Shown: positions 1 through 8,348 of the stretch, in pieces
How positions within the stretch are numbered: the first letter of the stretch is position 1
Layout: each line of letters opens with the position of its first letter
Assembly: GCF_000169095.1 (NCBI RefSeq)
Contig: NZ_AAVU01000042.1
Location: 1-64,000 of the forward strand
Reading direction: 5' to 3'
From: Lyngbya sp. PCC 8106
GTDB lineage: Bacteria > Cyanobacteriota > Cyanobacteriia > Cyanobacteriales > Microcoleaceae
Length of the DNA stretch: 64,000 nucleotides
Program-made: the position numbers and the translations under genes
Notes under the pieces: generated by a model
What the model was told of the DNA's origin: nothing
Database searches by the model: none
The model's input: only the letters and a program-made list of their open reading frames with translations

Positions 1-216
1 GGTAACACCCAAGCGAGCCATGAACGGCATGACAAACATTCCCTGACGCCACATCGGATTTAAAACGGGGTCAGAGGGATCAAAAATTGCGAGTTCGTAG
101 AGGGCCATTGAGCCAGCCCAACCTGCTACGAGAGCAGTGTGCATTAAATGTACAGAAATCAGCCGTCCTGGATCATTCAGAACTACTGTATGTACCCGAT
201 ACCAGGGTAGTCCCAT
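1..216 (-). CDS. psbB: Photosystem II CP47 chlorophyll-binding protein, N-terminal part (cut by window edge)
   Basis: Only the first 72 codons lie in the window; the gene runs off the left edge. The minus-strand reading opens MGLPWYRVHTVVLNDPGR and continues through LMHTALVAGWAGSMALYELA, the highly conserved start of CP47 including the first thylakoid-membrane helix with its chlorophyll-ligating histidines. CP47 is the core antenna protein of photosystem II in the thylakoid membrane. The start at 216 is supported by an AGGAGG-type ribosome site a few bases upstream. Identification is near certain; only the C-terminal remainder is unseen. Confidence 0.97.
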   Translation of the reverse strand, partial: MGLPWYRVHTVVLNDPGRLISVHLMHTALVAGWAGSMALYELAIFDPSDPVLNPMWRQGMFVMPFMARLGVT

Positions 217-813
217 TGACTACGCTCCTCCTAGATTTGTAAGGTATACTTTTTTTAACTTTGCCATGAATACCCGGTTTCTTACCCTAAAGTTGACAAT
301 TTGTCAAGCCTTATATAAGTTAAGAGAGTTTGACGGGTGATCTGCATCTATGTAACTGACGTGAAGTACCTCATCCCAATACACAAAATGCACGGGGGAG
401 GTTTCGTGTCTGAATCTGCTGTTGCCTTTTAGGTTATCGGTTATCCGTTCCAGGTGACAGTAAATACAATCGGCTAGGTATCTTCTGTCCGCCTGTTTCC
501 GGTTTCCAACTCCCTAACTTAGTCTTACACAGCTTCTCTAGTTGATTGCTCAACTTTGCTCTCTTAAGCTAGAGAACCCACGCAGCAGTCCGCCTTCCGC
601 AGACCGAAAAAAAATTCTCTGATTTTACGCCTCAAACCAGTTTGGACTTTTGGAACAGTGACTCGTTTGATTGCCTATTTTAAAGAAGTGTATCGATAGT
701 TAGAACCAATTGCAAGTCTATTGACAAAACTCACCGACGAACCCTGTGTAAAAAGCTCACAAAAAACGACCCACTTCACTTGCTGATCTGGCTTTATCCC
801 CGAGGCTTTCCGT
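217..813. other. psbB upstream region without a supported gene
   Basis: About 600 bases between the psbB start and the next minus-strand gene. It should contain the psbB promoter and leader. The only clear structure is a perfect inverted repeat TTGACAA-T-TTGTCAA at 293-307, which places a TTGACA -35-like hexamer on both strands. No tRNA and no convincing reading frame were found. Confidence 0.5.
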
Positions 814-1161
814 TCAATATTCACCGTCTGGAGAGATCAAAGCCGTCTCGATTCTTTGACATTGAGCTGAAGCCTTACACAAACGATCCAACACTTGATC
901 AGCCGTAATCAGCCGAGTCAGAATGACTTGACCAATACTCCGACCTGAGTGATGATGATCACTGAGATCAGATGGCTTAACTTCTAGCATCAAAACCCCA
1001 TCTTCTACCCGATGCAACCACATTTTTTCATTCTTGTCACACAAACAGAGATTCAGTCTCTGGATTTCCGGTGGGCGACGGTGAGCTGCTTCATCCCACA
1101 GACCACCAACACCCCAAACACGACCCACAGTCCATCCATCCGTTAAAAAGAAATATTTCAT
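814..1161 (-). CDS. Conserved hypothetical protein, 115 aa
   Basis: A soluble 115-residue protein without signal peptide or membrane helix. It opens MKYFFLTDGWTVGRVW, is tryptophan-rich near the N-terminus, has a central CLCDKNEKMWLHRVED stretch and a histidine run (DHHHSG), and ends in DGEY. The style suggests a cyanobacterial family of unknown function, but I do not recognise a named domain. It lies alone between the psbB upstream region and the lone tnpB, both on other transcription units. Coding status rests on length and plausible composition. Confidence 0.6.
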   Translation of the reverse strand: MKYFFLTDGWTVGRVWGVGGLWDEAAHRRPPEIQRLNLCLCDKNEKMWLHRVEDGVLMLEVKPSDLSDHHHSGRSIGQVILTRLITADQVLDRLCKASAQCQRIETALISPDGEY

Positions 1162-1319
1162 GGACGTTCTGGCGCCAACTCATTCTAGAACTCAACTTTA
1201 AGATAGCGCGAAATTCAAGCGGCAATAGATTTGATAATAATAGTTTTGGATTTGGATCAATGTGGCGAAATCCTCCGTCAATCCAATCAATTTACCAAAA
1301 AAAGCGGGTCAAAAGCCCC

Positions 1320-1331
1320 GTCGTTCACGAC
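1320..1331 (+). repeat. Left-end hairpin of the lone tnpB element
   Basis: GTCGT-TC-ACGAC is a short perfect hairpin about 50 bases before the tnpB start, in a GCCCCGTCGTTCACGAC context typical of subterminal hairpins of IS200/IS605-type ends. The exact element boundary cannot be fixed from one copy. Confidence 0.45.
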
Positions 1332-1380
1332 AGATTATGTTTGTGCTACGATGGCTTATCGTCAGCGACGACGACAAATT

Positions 1381-2601
1381 ATGCTCGTATATGAAATGAA
1401 GCTGCAAGGAACATATTGCCAGTACCGAAGCTTGGATGAAGCCATTCGGACAGGTCTATTTGTTCGCAACAGCGTCATCAGGGCATGGTTAGACGGTCAA
1501 GTTAAAAGTCGCAACGATACCTACAAGCACTGCAAACTGTTGTCAGACAACCCAGAGTTTCCTTGGGCATCAAGGTTAAACTCAATGGCACGACAAGCAC
1601 ACGCAGAAAGAGCTTGGGCATCAATTGAAAGGTTTTATCGGAATTGCAAGCAGAAAATACCAGGCTCCAAAGGATTTCCAAAGTTTAAAAAGTATCAAGT
1701 TAGAGCGTCTGTTGAATACAAAACATCGGGCGGTCAACTTTCGGAAGACAGACGTTATTTAACGTTCACAGACAAGTTTCAAACGGGTACGTTTAAGCTT
1801 TGGGGAAGCCGGAACCTACACTATTATCAGCTCAAACAAATCAAACGAGTTCGGGTAATTAGAAGACATGACGGGTATTATGCTCAATTTCTGATAGACC
1901 ATGAACGAGAGGAGAAAAAAGAACTCACAGGAAAACAAACAGGACTAGATGTAGGTTTAAACTATTTCTACACAGATTGTTCTGGCAATCAAATAGACAA
2001 TCCTCGGTTTTTGAGAAAAGATGAACGCAAGCTTAAAAAGCTACAACGTCGATTATCAAGAACTCACTCGGGCAGTCGAAATCGCCAAAAAGCCAGAAAC
2101 AAACTAGGTAGAGCGCATCTCAAGGTTTCACGCAGACGTAACGATTGGGCTTGCAAACTAGCCCAACACGTCATCCGGTCTAACGACTTGGTAGCGGTTG
2201 AAAACCTACGGATTCGCAACATGGTTAAAAACCATCATCTAGCTAAATCAATTAGCGATGCAGCTTGGTACAGGTTTCGAGAATGGTTAGAATATATGGC
2301 GCGAGTTTATGGGGTTCCAGTTATTGCTGTTGAACCCGCGTATACTTCTCAAAACTGTTCAAATTGCGGTAAAAAGGTTGTAAAAACTCTTGCCACACGG
2401 ACTCACAAATGCCCTCACTGTGGGTATATTGCTGACCGGGATGAAAATGCCGCCAAAAACATATTGAAATCCGCATTAAAACAGCTATCAAATACCGTCG
2501 GGCAGACGGAAGTTAACGCCTCCCGAGAGATTGATCTCTGCTTTGTTGGGGAAACTCAACCTAGTAAGTCAGCTCGTGGAAAGAGGAAGCCCAGACAGTG
2601 A
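1381..2601 (+). CDS. tnpB: IS200/IS605-family TnpB, RNA-guided nuclease (intact, no tnpA)
   Basis: A 406-residue TnpB/OrfB. The start at 1381 (MLVYEMKLQGTYCQY) matches the usual TnpB N-terminus; the frame is open further upstream from 1231, but that extension does not look like the family. All RuvC-like residues are present: D190 in GLDVGLNYF, E274 in VAVENLRI and D354 in ADRDENAA, with the zinc ribbon C326/C329...C344/C347 between the last two. TnpB proteins are RNA-guided DNA endonucleases that keep IS200/IS605 elements at the donor site. No TnpA tyrosine transposase lies nearby, so this is an IS1341-type lone tnpB. The protein looks catalytically intact. Confidence 0.93.
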   Translation: MLVYEMKLQGTYCQYRSLDEAIRTGLFVRNSVIRAWLDGQVKSRNDTYKHCKLLSDNPEFPWASRLNSMARQAHAERAWASIERFYRNCKQKIPGSKGFPKFKKYQVRASVEYKTSGGQLSEDRRYLTFTDKFQTGTFKLWGSRNLHYYQLKQIKRVRVIRRHDGYYAQFLIDHEREEKKELTGKQTGLDVGLNYFYTDCSGNQIDNPRFLRKDERKLKKLQRRLSRTHSGSRNRQKARNKLGRAHLKVSRRRNDWACKLAQHVIRSNDLVAVENLRIRNMVKNHHLAKSISDAAWYRFREWLEYMARVYGVPVIAVEPAYTSQNCSNCGKKVVKTLATRTHKCPHCGYIADRDENAAKNILKSALKQLSNTVGQTEVNASREIDLCFVGETQPSKSARGKRKPRQ

Positions 2602-2612
2602 TGTTTGGAATC

Positions 2613-2632
2613 TCCGTTGTTTACGACGGAGA
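2613..2632 (+). repeat. Right-end hairpin of the tnpB element
   Basis: CTCCGT-8 nt-ACGGAG lies 12 bases after the tnpB stop and is followed by GAGGATGTCAAC. In this family the transcript of the tnpB 3' end plus the right end is processed into the guide (omega/reRNA), so the guide would be read from the flank just after this hairpin. The hairpin is seen; the RNA is inferred. Confidence 0.5.
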
Positions 2633-2767
2633 GGATGTCAACTAACCCCAATCTCAACTCAGCCAATATCACTCAATTTTCACAACTAGACGCGATAATG
2701 AGAAGATTATTATAAATAATATTATACTAGCCCTTCGGTCTATGCGGCTAACAGGAGACATCCCTCA

Positions 2768-3919
2768 ATGAAACTCGCCGATTGGATTGGTTTTTTTTGT
2801 CTGATTCTGGCTCTGCTCATCCTGTGGCAATTTCGACAGATTGTGTTGCTCATTTTTACATCCGTCATTTTAGCAATCGCCCTGAACAGTTTAGTTCGAT
2901 GGTTACAACGCTTTCGACTAAACCGCAATCTTGCCGTGATCATTGCCCTCAGTTTAGTAGTGTTGTTTGGAACACTCTTTTTCAGTCTGGTTATGCCCCC
3001 TTTTCTGACTCAATTTCAGCAATTAATTGAGTTGGCACCCCGAGGATTCAATCAATTTATTCGTTGGGTAGATAACCTATTAGAAAATCCTCCGATCTGG
3101 TTCCCCCAACAGTTGGAGTTTCGGGTTCCCACCATTCCTGAAATTGCTCAACAAGTGGGTCCTCTGGCTCAAAACGTCTTAGGTAACTTTTTTGCCTTCT
3201 TTTCCAACTCCCTCACCACTCTGCTCCAACTGCTGCTGGTGATTGTATTAACCCTAATGTTTCTCAGCAATCCCGTCGCCTATCGCACAGTCTTTGTCCG
3301 TTTATTTCCCTCCTTTTATAGACGACGAGCGGATGCAATTCTCTGCGGATGTGAAACAGTTTTATTGCAGTGGATGGCGGGAATCGTAATCAACTCTATT
3401 TTTATTGCAAGTCTCAGTGCAATTGGTTTACTCATTCTGGATATTCCCTTTGTCTTTGCTCATGCGTTGCTAGCCGGAGTTTTTAACTTTATCCCTAATA
3501 TTGGGCCGGCTGCTAGTGTGGTTTTTCCCGTATCAGTTGCCCTTTTAGATACACCCTGGAAAGCGTTAACGGTCATTATTCTCTATATTGTCATTCAAAA
3601 TTTAGAGAGCTACTGGTTTAGCCCGATGATTATGCAGAAGCAGGTGTCTCTACTGCCTGCCGCCACATTAACCGCTCAAATTTTCTTTGCTCGCTTTTTT
3701 GGTTTTTTAGGATTAATATTAGCCCTTCCTTTAGCAGTCGTTTCCAAAATTTGGATTGAAGAAGCCATAATGAAAGATATCCTCGATCAATGGCAAAGTC
3801 AGCGGGCAACATCTTTTATAAACACTTCCCCCGAACCTGTGAGTGAGTTTGAACCCAACTCTGAACCTTTCTCTAGTGATAGCCTTTCTCCTCTTGAAAA
3901 TGAATCGGATTTTTCCTAA
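2768..3919 (+). CDS. AI-2E/PerM family membrane permease
   Basis: 383 residues with the architecture of the AI-2E transporter (formerly UPF0118/PerM) family: two N-terminal helices (about residues 6-40), a third near 55-78, an extracytoplasmic region to about 145, then several helices. The family signature appears as FIPNIGP at residues 241-247. The last 50 residues are a polar Ser/Pro/Glu-rich tail. Members move small molecules or ions; the substrate here is unknown. The start follows a GGAGA-type ribosome site, and an AT-rich stretch at 2700-2730 is a likely promoter. The stop codon overlaps the start of the TPR gene (TAATG), so the two are probably co-transcribed and translationally coupled. 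Confidence 0.88.
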   Translation: MKLADWIGFFCLILALLILWQFRQIVLLIFTSVILAIALNSLVRWLQRFRLNRNLAVIIALSLVVLFGTLFFSLVMPPFLTQFQQLIELAPRGFNQFIRWVDNLLENPPIWFPQQLEFRVPTIPEIAQQVGPLAQNVLGNFFAFFSNSLTTLLQLLLVIVLTLMFLSNPVAYRTVFVRLFPSFYRRRADAILCGCETVLLQWMAGIVINSIFIASLSAIGLLILDIPFVFAHALLAGVFNFIPNIGPAASVVFPVSVALLDTPWKALTVIILYIVIQNLESYWFSPMIMQKQVSLLPAATLTAQIFFARFFGFLGLILALPLAVVSKIWIEEAIMKDILDQWQSQRATSFINTSPEPVSEFEPNSEPFSSDSLSPLENESDFS

Positions 3920-5046
3920 TGAAAGAGATCGAACAAGTCGCCGCAGCTTTAGAAAATCAAGACTATCGCACTGCGGCTAAACTCCTAAAAAAACTGCAAA
4001 AAGAATCCCCCCAAAATCCTTGGGTGCAGTTGTATATTGGTCGTTGGTATGAAGCAACGGACAAGCTAAAATCAGCCGAAAAAATCTATCGACAATTGCT
4101 TCAGAATGCGACTCATCCTAAAATCATTGATCAAGCTCGAAAAGGTTTACAACGCCTCGAAGCTATCGAACAAAACCGACGACAAGCCGCGATTATCGCA
4201 GCCAAAACAGACCCCCGCAATACAGAAGCCGGAGTTTTAATTCTCGAACCGATTAATCCCGAACAAAAACAAGCCGCAGCCCAACATTTAGCTAAACTCT
4301 TGAAGACGGATACTTATACCGCTCGGATGCAATTACAGAGTCGAGGTTGGCGACTTTATCGCACAGGTGAAATGGCGGAGTTACAGGTTTATGGTCAAGA
4401 GATGCAAAATGCGGAAATTCCAGTCTTTTGGGTGAGTCTATCTGATCTTGAGAAAATTCATATATTTCGAGTTCTCTATTTTCAGTCAATCTCACCTCAA
4501 CCTGTCGTTGTTTGTCAAAATGAGAATAATCAATTGGGGTCGCTGACGTTTAACTGGAGTGAGGTTACACAACGAGTAGAAGGTTTACTTCCCCTATTTA
4601 TGGAAGCGATGGACTACGACCCCCGACGTCGCCGCACAGACCGATTTCGCCATAAAGAAATGACTCAGGACTATGCTCAAGTGTATGATTTACATCTGGG
4701 GGTTCGCCAGTCAATTCTGCGCTTTTGTGACCAAACTTATGACTTTCAGCAAGGAATTTCTTTACATCCGGCGACAACATCGGATGTTCTCGAAAAACGT
4801 TCTGATCTCGTAGAAAATACCACTCGTCTCAATTGGAATCGTCTACTGGAGCGATTTAATCACAGTTTAGCTAATGTTCGGCTCTGGTCTGATTTTACAC
4901 CTTTTGCAGAAACGGCGATTGACTATACTCAACTTCTCAGCCGTTTAAACTCTCATGTTGATATTGATCGCAAATCTGAAACGCCTTGGGACCCTGCATT
5001 TCATCTCTATAGTGGTTTGGTTTTTCTCAAAACTCAATCGAAATAG
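3919..5046 (+). CDS. Tetratricopeptide-repeat protein
   Basis: 375 residues. Residues 1-80 form TPR-like helices (ALENQDYRTAAKLLKKLQKE and WVQLYIGRWYEATDKLKSAE), a protein-protein interaction scaffold. The middle (about 100-220) contains an ILEPINPEQKQAAAQHLAKL segment followed by an alternating beta-rich region. The C-terminal part has no domain I recognise. There is no signal peptide, so it is probably cytoplasmic. Its start overlaps the stop of the upstream permease. Function unknown; a role tied to the permease is an inference from coupling only. Confidence 0.8.
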   Translation: MKEIEQVAAALENQDYRTAAKLLKKLQKESPQNPWVQLYIGRWYEATDKLKSAEKIYRQLLQNATHPKIIDQARKGLQRLEAIEQNRRQAAIIAAKTDPRNTEAGVLILEPINPEQKQAAAQHLAKLLKTDTYTARMQLQSRGWRLYRTGEMAELQVYGQEMQNAEIPVFWVSLSDLEKIHIFRVLYFQSISPQPVVVCQNENNQLGSLTFNWSEVTQRVEGLLPLFMEAMDYDPRRRRTDRFRHKEMTQDYAQVYDLHLGVRQSILRFCDQTYDFQQGISLHPATTSDVLEKRSDLVENTTRLNWNRLLERFNHSLANVRLWSDFTPFAETAIDYTQLLSRLNSHVDIDRKSETPWDPAFHLYSGLVFLKTQSK

Positions 5047-5077
5047 CGGACAATATTTTAATCATTGTCATCCGCTA
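5044..5077. terminator. Hairpin terminator between convergent genes
   Basis: TAGCGGACAAT-loop-ATTGT-CA-TCCGCTA forms a long stem starting on the stop codon of the TPR gene. It separates two convergent genes and can serve both strands. No long T-run follows. Confidence 0.55.
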
Positions 5078-5109
5078 CTTCCTCAATATTCAACTGTTAA
5101 TCAACGTTA

Positions 5110-5538
5110 CTAACGAGATCCAACTTGACGCGCCATATCCTTAAACATATTCATGCTGGGACCTGGACGACGACGGCTAGAGGAGACTGATTTCATTAAG
5201 TTATCCGGCGCAAAATTCATTCCTGCGGGAGTGCTTTGAAGACCATCATTAAAAGAAGGAAGTTCTTTCGGCTTCACAGAAATCGCCTCAACGGTTGCTT
5301 TAGCTTGTTCTTTAGCTTCCTGAGTTGCAGGCTTGGCTTTGGCTTTAGTGGTTTTTGTCTTTTTGCTGGTTTTTGCGGAGGGAGTAGGCTCCTCTTTTTC
5401 AACTTTCGCTTCTACAGGAGCCTGTTTAGATTCTTCTTTTTTAGCGGGTTCAGTGGGAGCTGATTGGGTTCCTTTGGAATCATCAAGCTCTAAAAAATAA
5501 TCAGACTTTTTATTAAAACCCAAAATTTTACCTATCAT
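5110..5538 (-). CDS. Lys/Ala/Glu-rich conserved cyanobacterial protein, 142 aa
   Basis: A low-complexity protein with three visible parts: a short conserved head (MIGKILGFNKKSDYFLELDD), a long disordered Lys-Glu-Ala-Pro-Thr middle (about residues 22-88) and a conserved tail with ELPSFNDGLQ, FAPDNLM, SSRRRPGPS and MFKDMARQV. Conserved ends around a disordered linker suggest a small adaptor protein. No catalytic motif, signal peptide or membrane helix. Function unknown. Confidence 0.75.
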   Translation of the reverse strand: MIGKILGFNKKSDYFLELDDSKGTQSAPTEPAKKEESKQAPVEAKVEKEEPTPSAKTSKKTKTTKAKAKPATQEAKEQAKATVEAISVKPKELPSFNDGLQSTPAGMNFAPDNLMKSVSSSRRRPGPSMNMFKDMARQVGSR

Positions 5539-5815
5539 TGCTTTCCCTCTATTTTTTTTAAAAGAAATATTTATACGTTAGATTAGAGGAAAACTGAAAG
5601 ATTTGTCTATATTTATTTACAATAATTTACAATTATCAGGGTGATAGAGTACACTAATCAATAAACTAAGTAAAAATACGGATTGAATTATTGCAATTCT
5701 TGAATAGGACTCTCAGAATTGGAACAGCCGTCACTTGACAAACTGGACTATCACTGCTTAAACAACTCGGTAATATTCGTTTACAGTGTCGAATAAATTC
5801 ATTTGTTGGGTTCCT

Positions 5816-6514
5816 ATGAACAGCAGCCACCGTAATCCTGTTATCCTAATTCACGGTATATTTGATACCACGGCGATTTTCCGCACCATGTCAGTCTATC
5901 TCACTCAGCAAGGATGGGAAGTGCATTGCTTTAACCTGATACCCAATTATGGGTTTTTGGGAATAGACCGACTCGCCGCCCAAATTACAGACTATGTAGA
6001 TCGAACCTTTCCGCCAGACCAACCCATAGATTTAGTCGGGTTCAGCATGGGAGGTTTGGTCAGTCGCTACTACGTCCAACGCTTGGGCGGAATTGAACGG
6101 GTACAACGTCTGATTACCATTTCCTCTCCCCATAACGGCACTTGGACCGCATACTTTTATGTTACACCCGGTACCCTACAAATGCGCCCTAACTCTAAAT
6201 TTATACAAGATCTAAACCGAGATGTCGCCCAACTCAATGGGATTAACTTTACCTCTATCTGGACTCCTTTGGATGGGATGATTGTCCCGGCGAGTAGTTC
6301 TCAACTTCCGGTCGGTCAAGAGGTTATACTCAATGTGTTGCTTCACGCTTGGATGGTAAAAGATTATCGCTGTTTGAGTCAAGTCGCCGAAGCTTTATTG
6401 GCTCCGGTGAAAACATCCAAGCCGAACAATAATCAATATTTAGAAGTTCGCGACTTCAGGACTTCAGGAGTTAAGGACTTCAGGAGTTGGGAAAATCGGG
6501 AGTTGGAGGAATAG
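5816..6514 (+). CDS. Alpha/beta-hydrolase, lipase-like
   Basis: 232 residues from ATG 5816; a GTG ten codons upstream (5786) is possible but adds residues that do not look like the family. LIHGIFD (residues 11-17) is the oxyanion-hole HG motif and GFSMGG (75-80) the nucleophile elbow with Ser77. ISSPHNGTW and the WTPLDGMIVP stretch, with a likely catalytic Asp, fit the triacylglycerol-lipase/esterase group. The protein seems cytoplasmic. The last 20 residues (DFRTSGVKDFRSWENRELEE) are encoded by short repeats of the type TTCAGGA, so the C-terminus may have been extended by repeat drift. Substrate unknown. Confidence 0.85.
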   Translation: MNSSHRNPVILIHGIFDTTAIFRTMSVYLTQQGWEVHCFNLIPNYGFLGIDRLAAQITDYVDRTFPPDQPIDLVGFSMGGLVSRYYVQRLGGIERVQRLITISSPHNGTWTAYFYVTPGTLQMRPNSKFIQDLNRDVAQLNGINFTSIWTPLDGMIVPASSSQLPVGQEVILNVLLHAWMVKDYRCLSQVAEALLAPVKTSKPNNNQYLEVRDFRTSGVKDFRSWENRELEE

Positions 6515-6597
6515 AGAAAAAACGGTTAACTCAAATCTCTGTTAACGGTTAACTGTAAAACGTGGTGAATAATTAAAGTTTAACTGCCTATTTTAAG

Positions 6598-7410
6598 ATG
6601 TCAAATTTTAACCTAAATTGGAATGATTGGTTGTTGGGATCAAACCCTTGGATCATCGCGATCGCTTTGAATACCATTTTACTCAGTCTCGTGGCGATCG
6701 CCCCAAAAAAATTGCTGACGACGGCCGGAATCATTCATGCTGGAATATTAGGTGTATTAATTTGGGGCTGTTTAGGTTGGCAAGGTTATTTAGTAGTCGT
6801 ATTTTACTTTATTGTTGGTTCTGGGGTGACTCGAATTGGCATGGCAGAAAAAGAAGCCGCCGGAATTGCTGAAAAACGCAGTGGTGCCCGAGGGCCAGAA
6901 AATGTTTGGGGTTCAGCGCTGACAGCGGCGTTGTGTGCGTTGGGAATTTTGCTAGTGCGGTTGCTGTCTGCTGAAAGTAGCATGACTAGCGAGATTATCT
7001 CTTTGTTGCTATTGGGTTATGTGGCGAGTTTTAGTACAAAGCTTTCGGATACCTGTGCTAGTGAAGTGGGAAAAGCCTATGGTCAACGCACCTTTTTGAT
7101 TACGACGTTACAGCCTGTTGCCAAAGGGACAGAAGGAGCGGTCAGTTTAGAAGGAACCATTGCCGGGGTTGTCGCTTCGATTTTAATGGCTGTGGTGGGT
7201 TGGGGAACGGGTTTAATGGATGCTATCGGTATAGTTTGGTGTGTGTGTGCGGCTTTGATCGCGACGAATCTGGAAAGTGTGATTGGGGCAACTTTGCAGT
7301 CTGAGGTTCACTGGTTGACCAACGAAGTCGTGAATTTTATTAATACATTTATCGGTGCAATTGTGGCGATAGGACTGGCCCTGGTGTGGAATTATAGTCA
7401 AACATTGTGA
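6598..7410 (+). CDS. DUF92/TIGR00297 integral membrane protein
   Basis: 270 residues, mostly membrane helices, with the family core SGVTRIGMAEKEAAGIAEKR and RGPENVWGSA, then SDTCASEVGKAYG and EGAVSLEGTIAG. Plant VTE6, a phytyl-phosphate kinase that recycles chlorophyll-derived phytol into tocopherol and phylloquinone, belongs to this family, so a prenyl-phosphate kinase role in the membrane is plausible but not proven here. Upstream (6521-6531 and 6544-6554) an 11-bp direct repeat AACGGTTAACT occurs twice, 23 bases apart; it could be regulatory or part of a terminator for the preceding lipase gene. Confidence 0.85.
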   Translation: MSNFNLNWNDWLLGSNPWIIAIALNTILLSLVAIAPKKLLTTAGIIHAGILGVLIWGCLGWQGYLVVVFYFIVGSGVTRIGMAEKEAAGIAEKRSGARGPENVWGSALTAALCALGILLVRLLSAESSMTSEIISLLLLGYVASFSTKLSDTCASEVGKAYGQRTFLITTLQPVAKGTEGAVSLEGTIAGVVASILMAVVGWGTGLMDAIGIVWCVCAALIATNLESVIGATLQSEVHWLTNEVVNFINTFIGAIVAIGLALVWNYSQTL

Positions 7411-7506
7411 ATGACTGAAGCCTTGTTGAGACAGAGTTATTCAGGTTAGCATAGACTAGCTTGCTTGTTTTGTACAGTTGTTTTTTTGTTGAGGAAGTGA
7501 CTCGGT

Positions 7507-8268
7507 ATGGCTCAACCTTTTTTAACGGTTAATGATGAACCCATTACATTGGGACAGTCTTTAAGGTATTTGCAATCTTCGGGCAAGTTACAATCTTTTA
7601 TCGGGGAAATGCTGCGCCAGTATGTTCTTGATAAAGAGCTAGCGGCGCAAGAAAACCTCAATATTAATTCCGCGTCTGTTGAACAAGCGGTGATTAATTT
7701 TCGACTCGAACGGAATCTCAGCGATCCCCAAGCCTTTCAGGAATGGCTGGAACGCAATCAAATGAGTTATGATTCTTTTCATCAACAAGTGGAAGCGGGA
7801 TTTAAACGAGAGACACTGAAACTCTCGATTGTGCAACCGCAACTTGAAGCTTATTTTCAGGAACGAAAATCATTTTTAGATACGATTATTCTGTCTCGGA
7901 TTGTTGTTGCTGATTACGAACTAGCAGAAACATTACATCGTCGTCTTCAAGAAGAAGAAGCTCGTTTTGAGCAACTTGCACGGGAATATTCTCTGACTCC
8001 TGAACGGAATGTTAATGGGATGATGGGAGCGGTGAGTTTGGGGTCTTTACCTGAAAATCTCAAGCCGATAATGACGGTCGCGACTCTCGGACAAATTGTT
8101 GGCCCTGTAGAGATTGAAGGGCGTTGGTGTATATTTCGCGTTGAGCAATTAATTGAAGCTTCGTTTGAGGATCCGAAATTGAAGCAAAAATTACAAAATG
8201 AATTGTTTGAACGCTGGATTAATGAAAAGCTGAAAAGCTTAACCGTCAAAATGCAAATTGCTGATTAA
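7507..8268 (+). CDS. Parvulin-type peptidyl-prolyl isomerase family protein
   Basis: 253 residues. The N-terminal 110 residues are helical and SurA/trigger-like (FLTVNDEPITLGQSLRYL, then RLERNLSDPQAFQEWL). Residues about 120-215 form a rotamase (PpiC) domain with ILSRIVV, RLQEEEARFEQLAREYS, GAVSLGSLPENL and GPVEIEGRWCIFRVE. The helical C-terminal tail ends in a Lys-rich segment. No signal peptide is seen. Cyanobacterial relatives are often linked to peptide export, but no exporter is adjacent. The ribosome site GGAAG precedes the ATG. It is convergent with hetR. Confidence 0.88.
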   Translation: MAQPFLTVNDEPITLGQSLRYLQSSGKLQSFIGEMLRQYVLDKELAAQENLNINSASVEQAVINFRLERNLSDPQAFQEWLERNQMSYDSFHQQVEAGFKRETLKLSIVQPQLEAYFQERKSFLDTIILSRIVVADYELAETLHRRLQEEEARFEQLAREYSLTPERNVNGMMGAVSLGSLPENLKPIMTVATLGQIVGPVEIEGRWCIFRVEQLIEASFEDPKLKQKLQNELFERWINEKLKSLTVKMQIAD

Positions 8269-8286
8269 AAAGAGTGATGAGTGCCG

Positions 8287-8330
8287 ATTGCTAATGGCTA
8301 ACTTTTAAACAGAAATTAGCGATTAGCAAT
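8287..8330. terminator. Convergent-gene hairpin between the isomerase gene and hetR
   Basis: ATTGCTAAT-G-GCTAA, a 14-nt loop, then TTAGC-G-ATTAGCAAT. The 14-bp stem is broken only by one G/G mismatch and lies in the 80-base gap between two convergent genes, so it could terminate either transcript. Confidence 0.6.
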
Positions 8331-8348
8331 TAGCAGAACATTTACACT

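Noticed and set aside
217..813. tRNA or small RNA gene in the psbB upstream region
   Set aside because: No cloverleaf, no GTTC-A-type T-arm and no CCA context were found on either strand.
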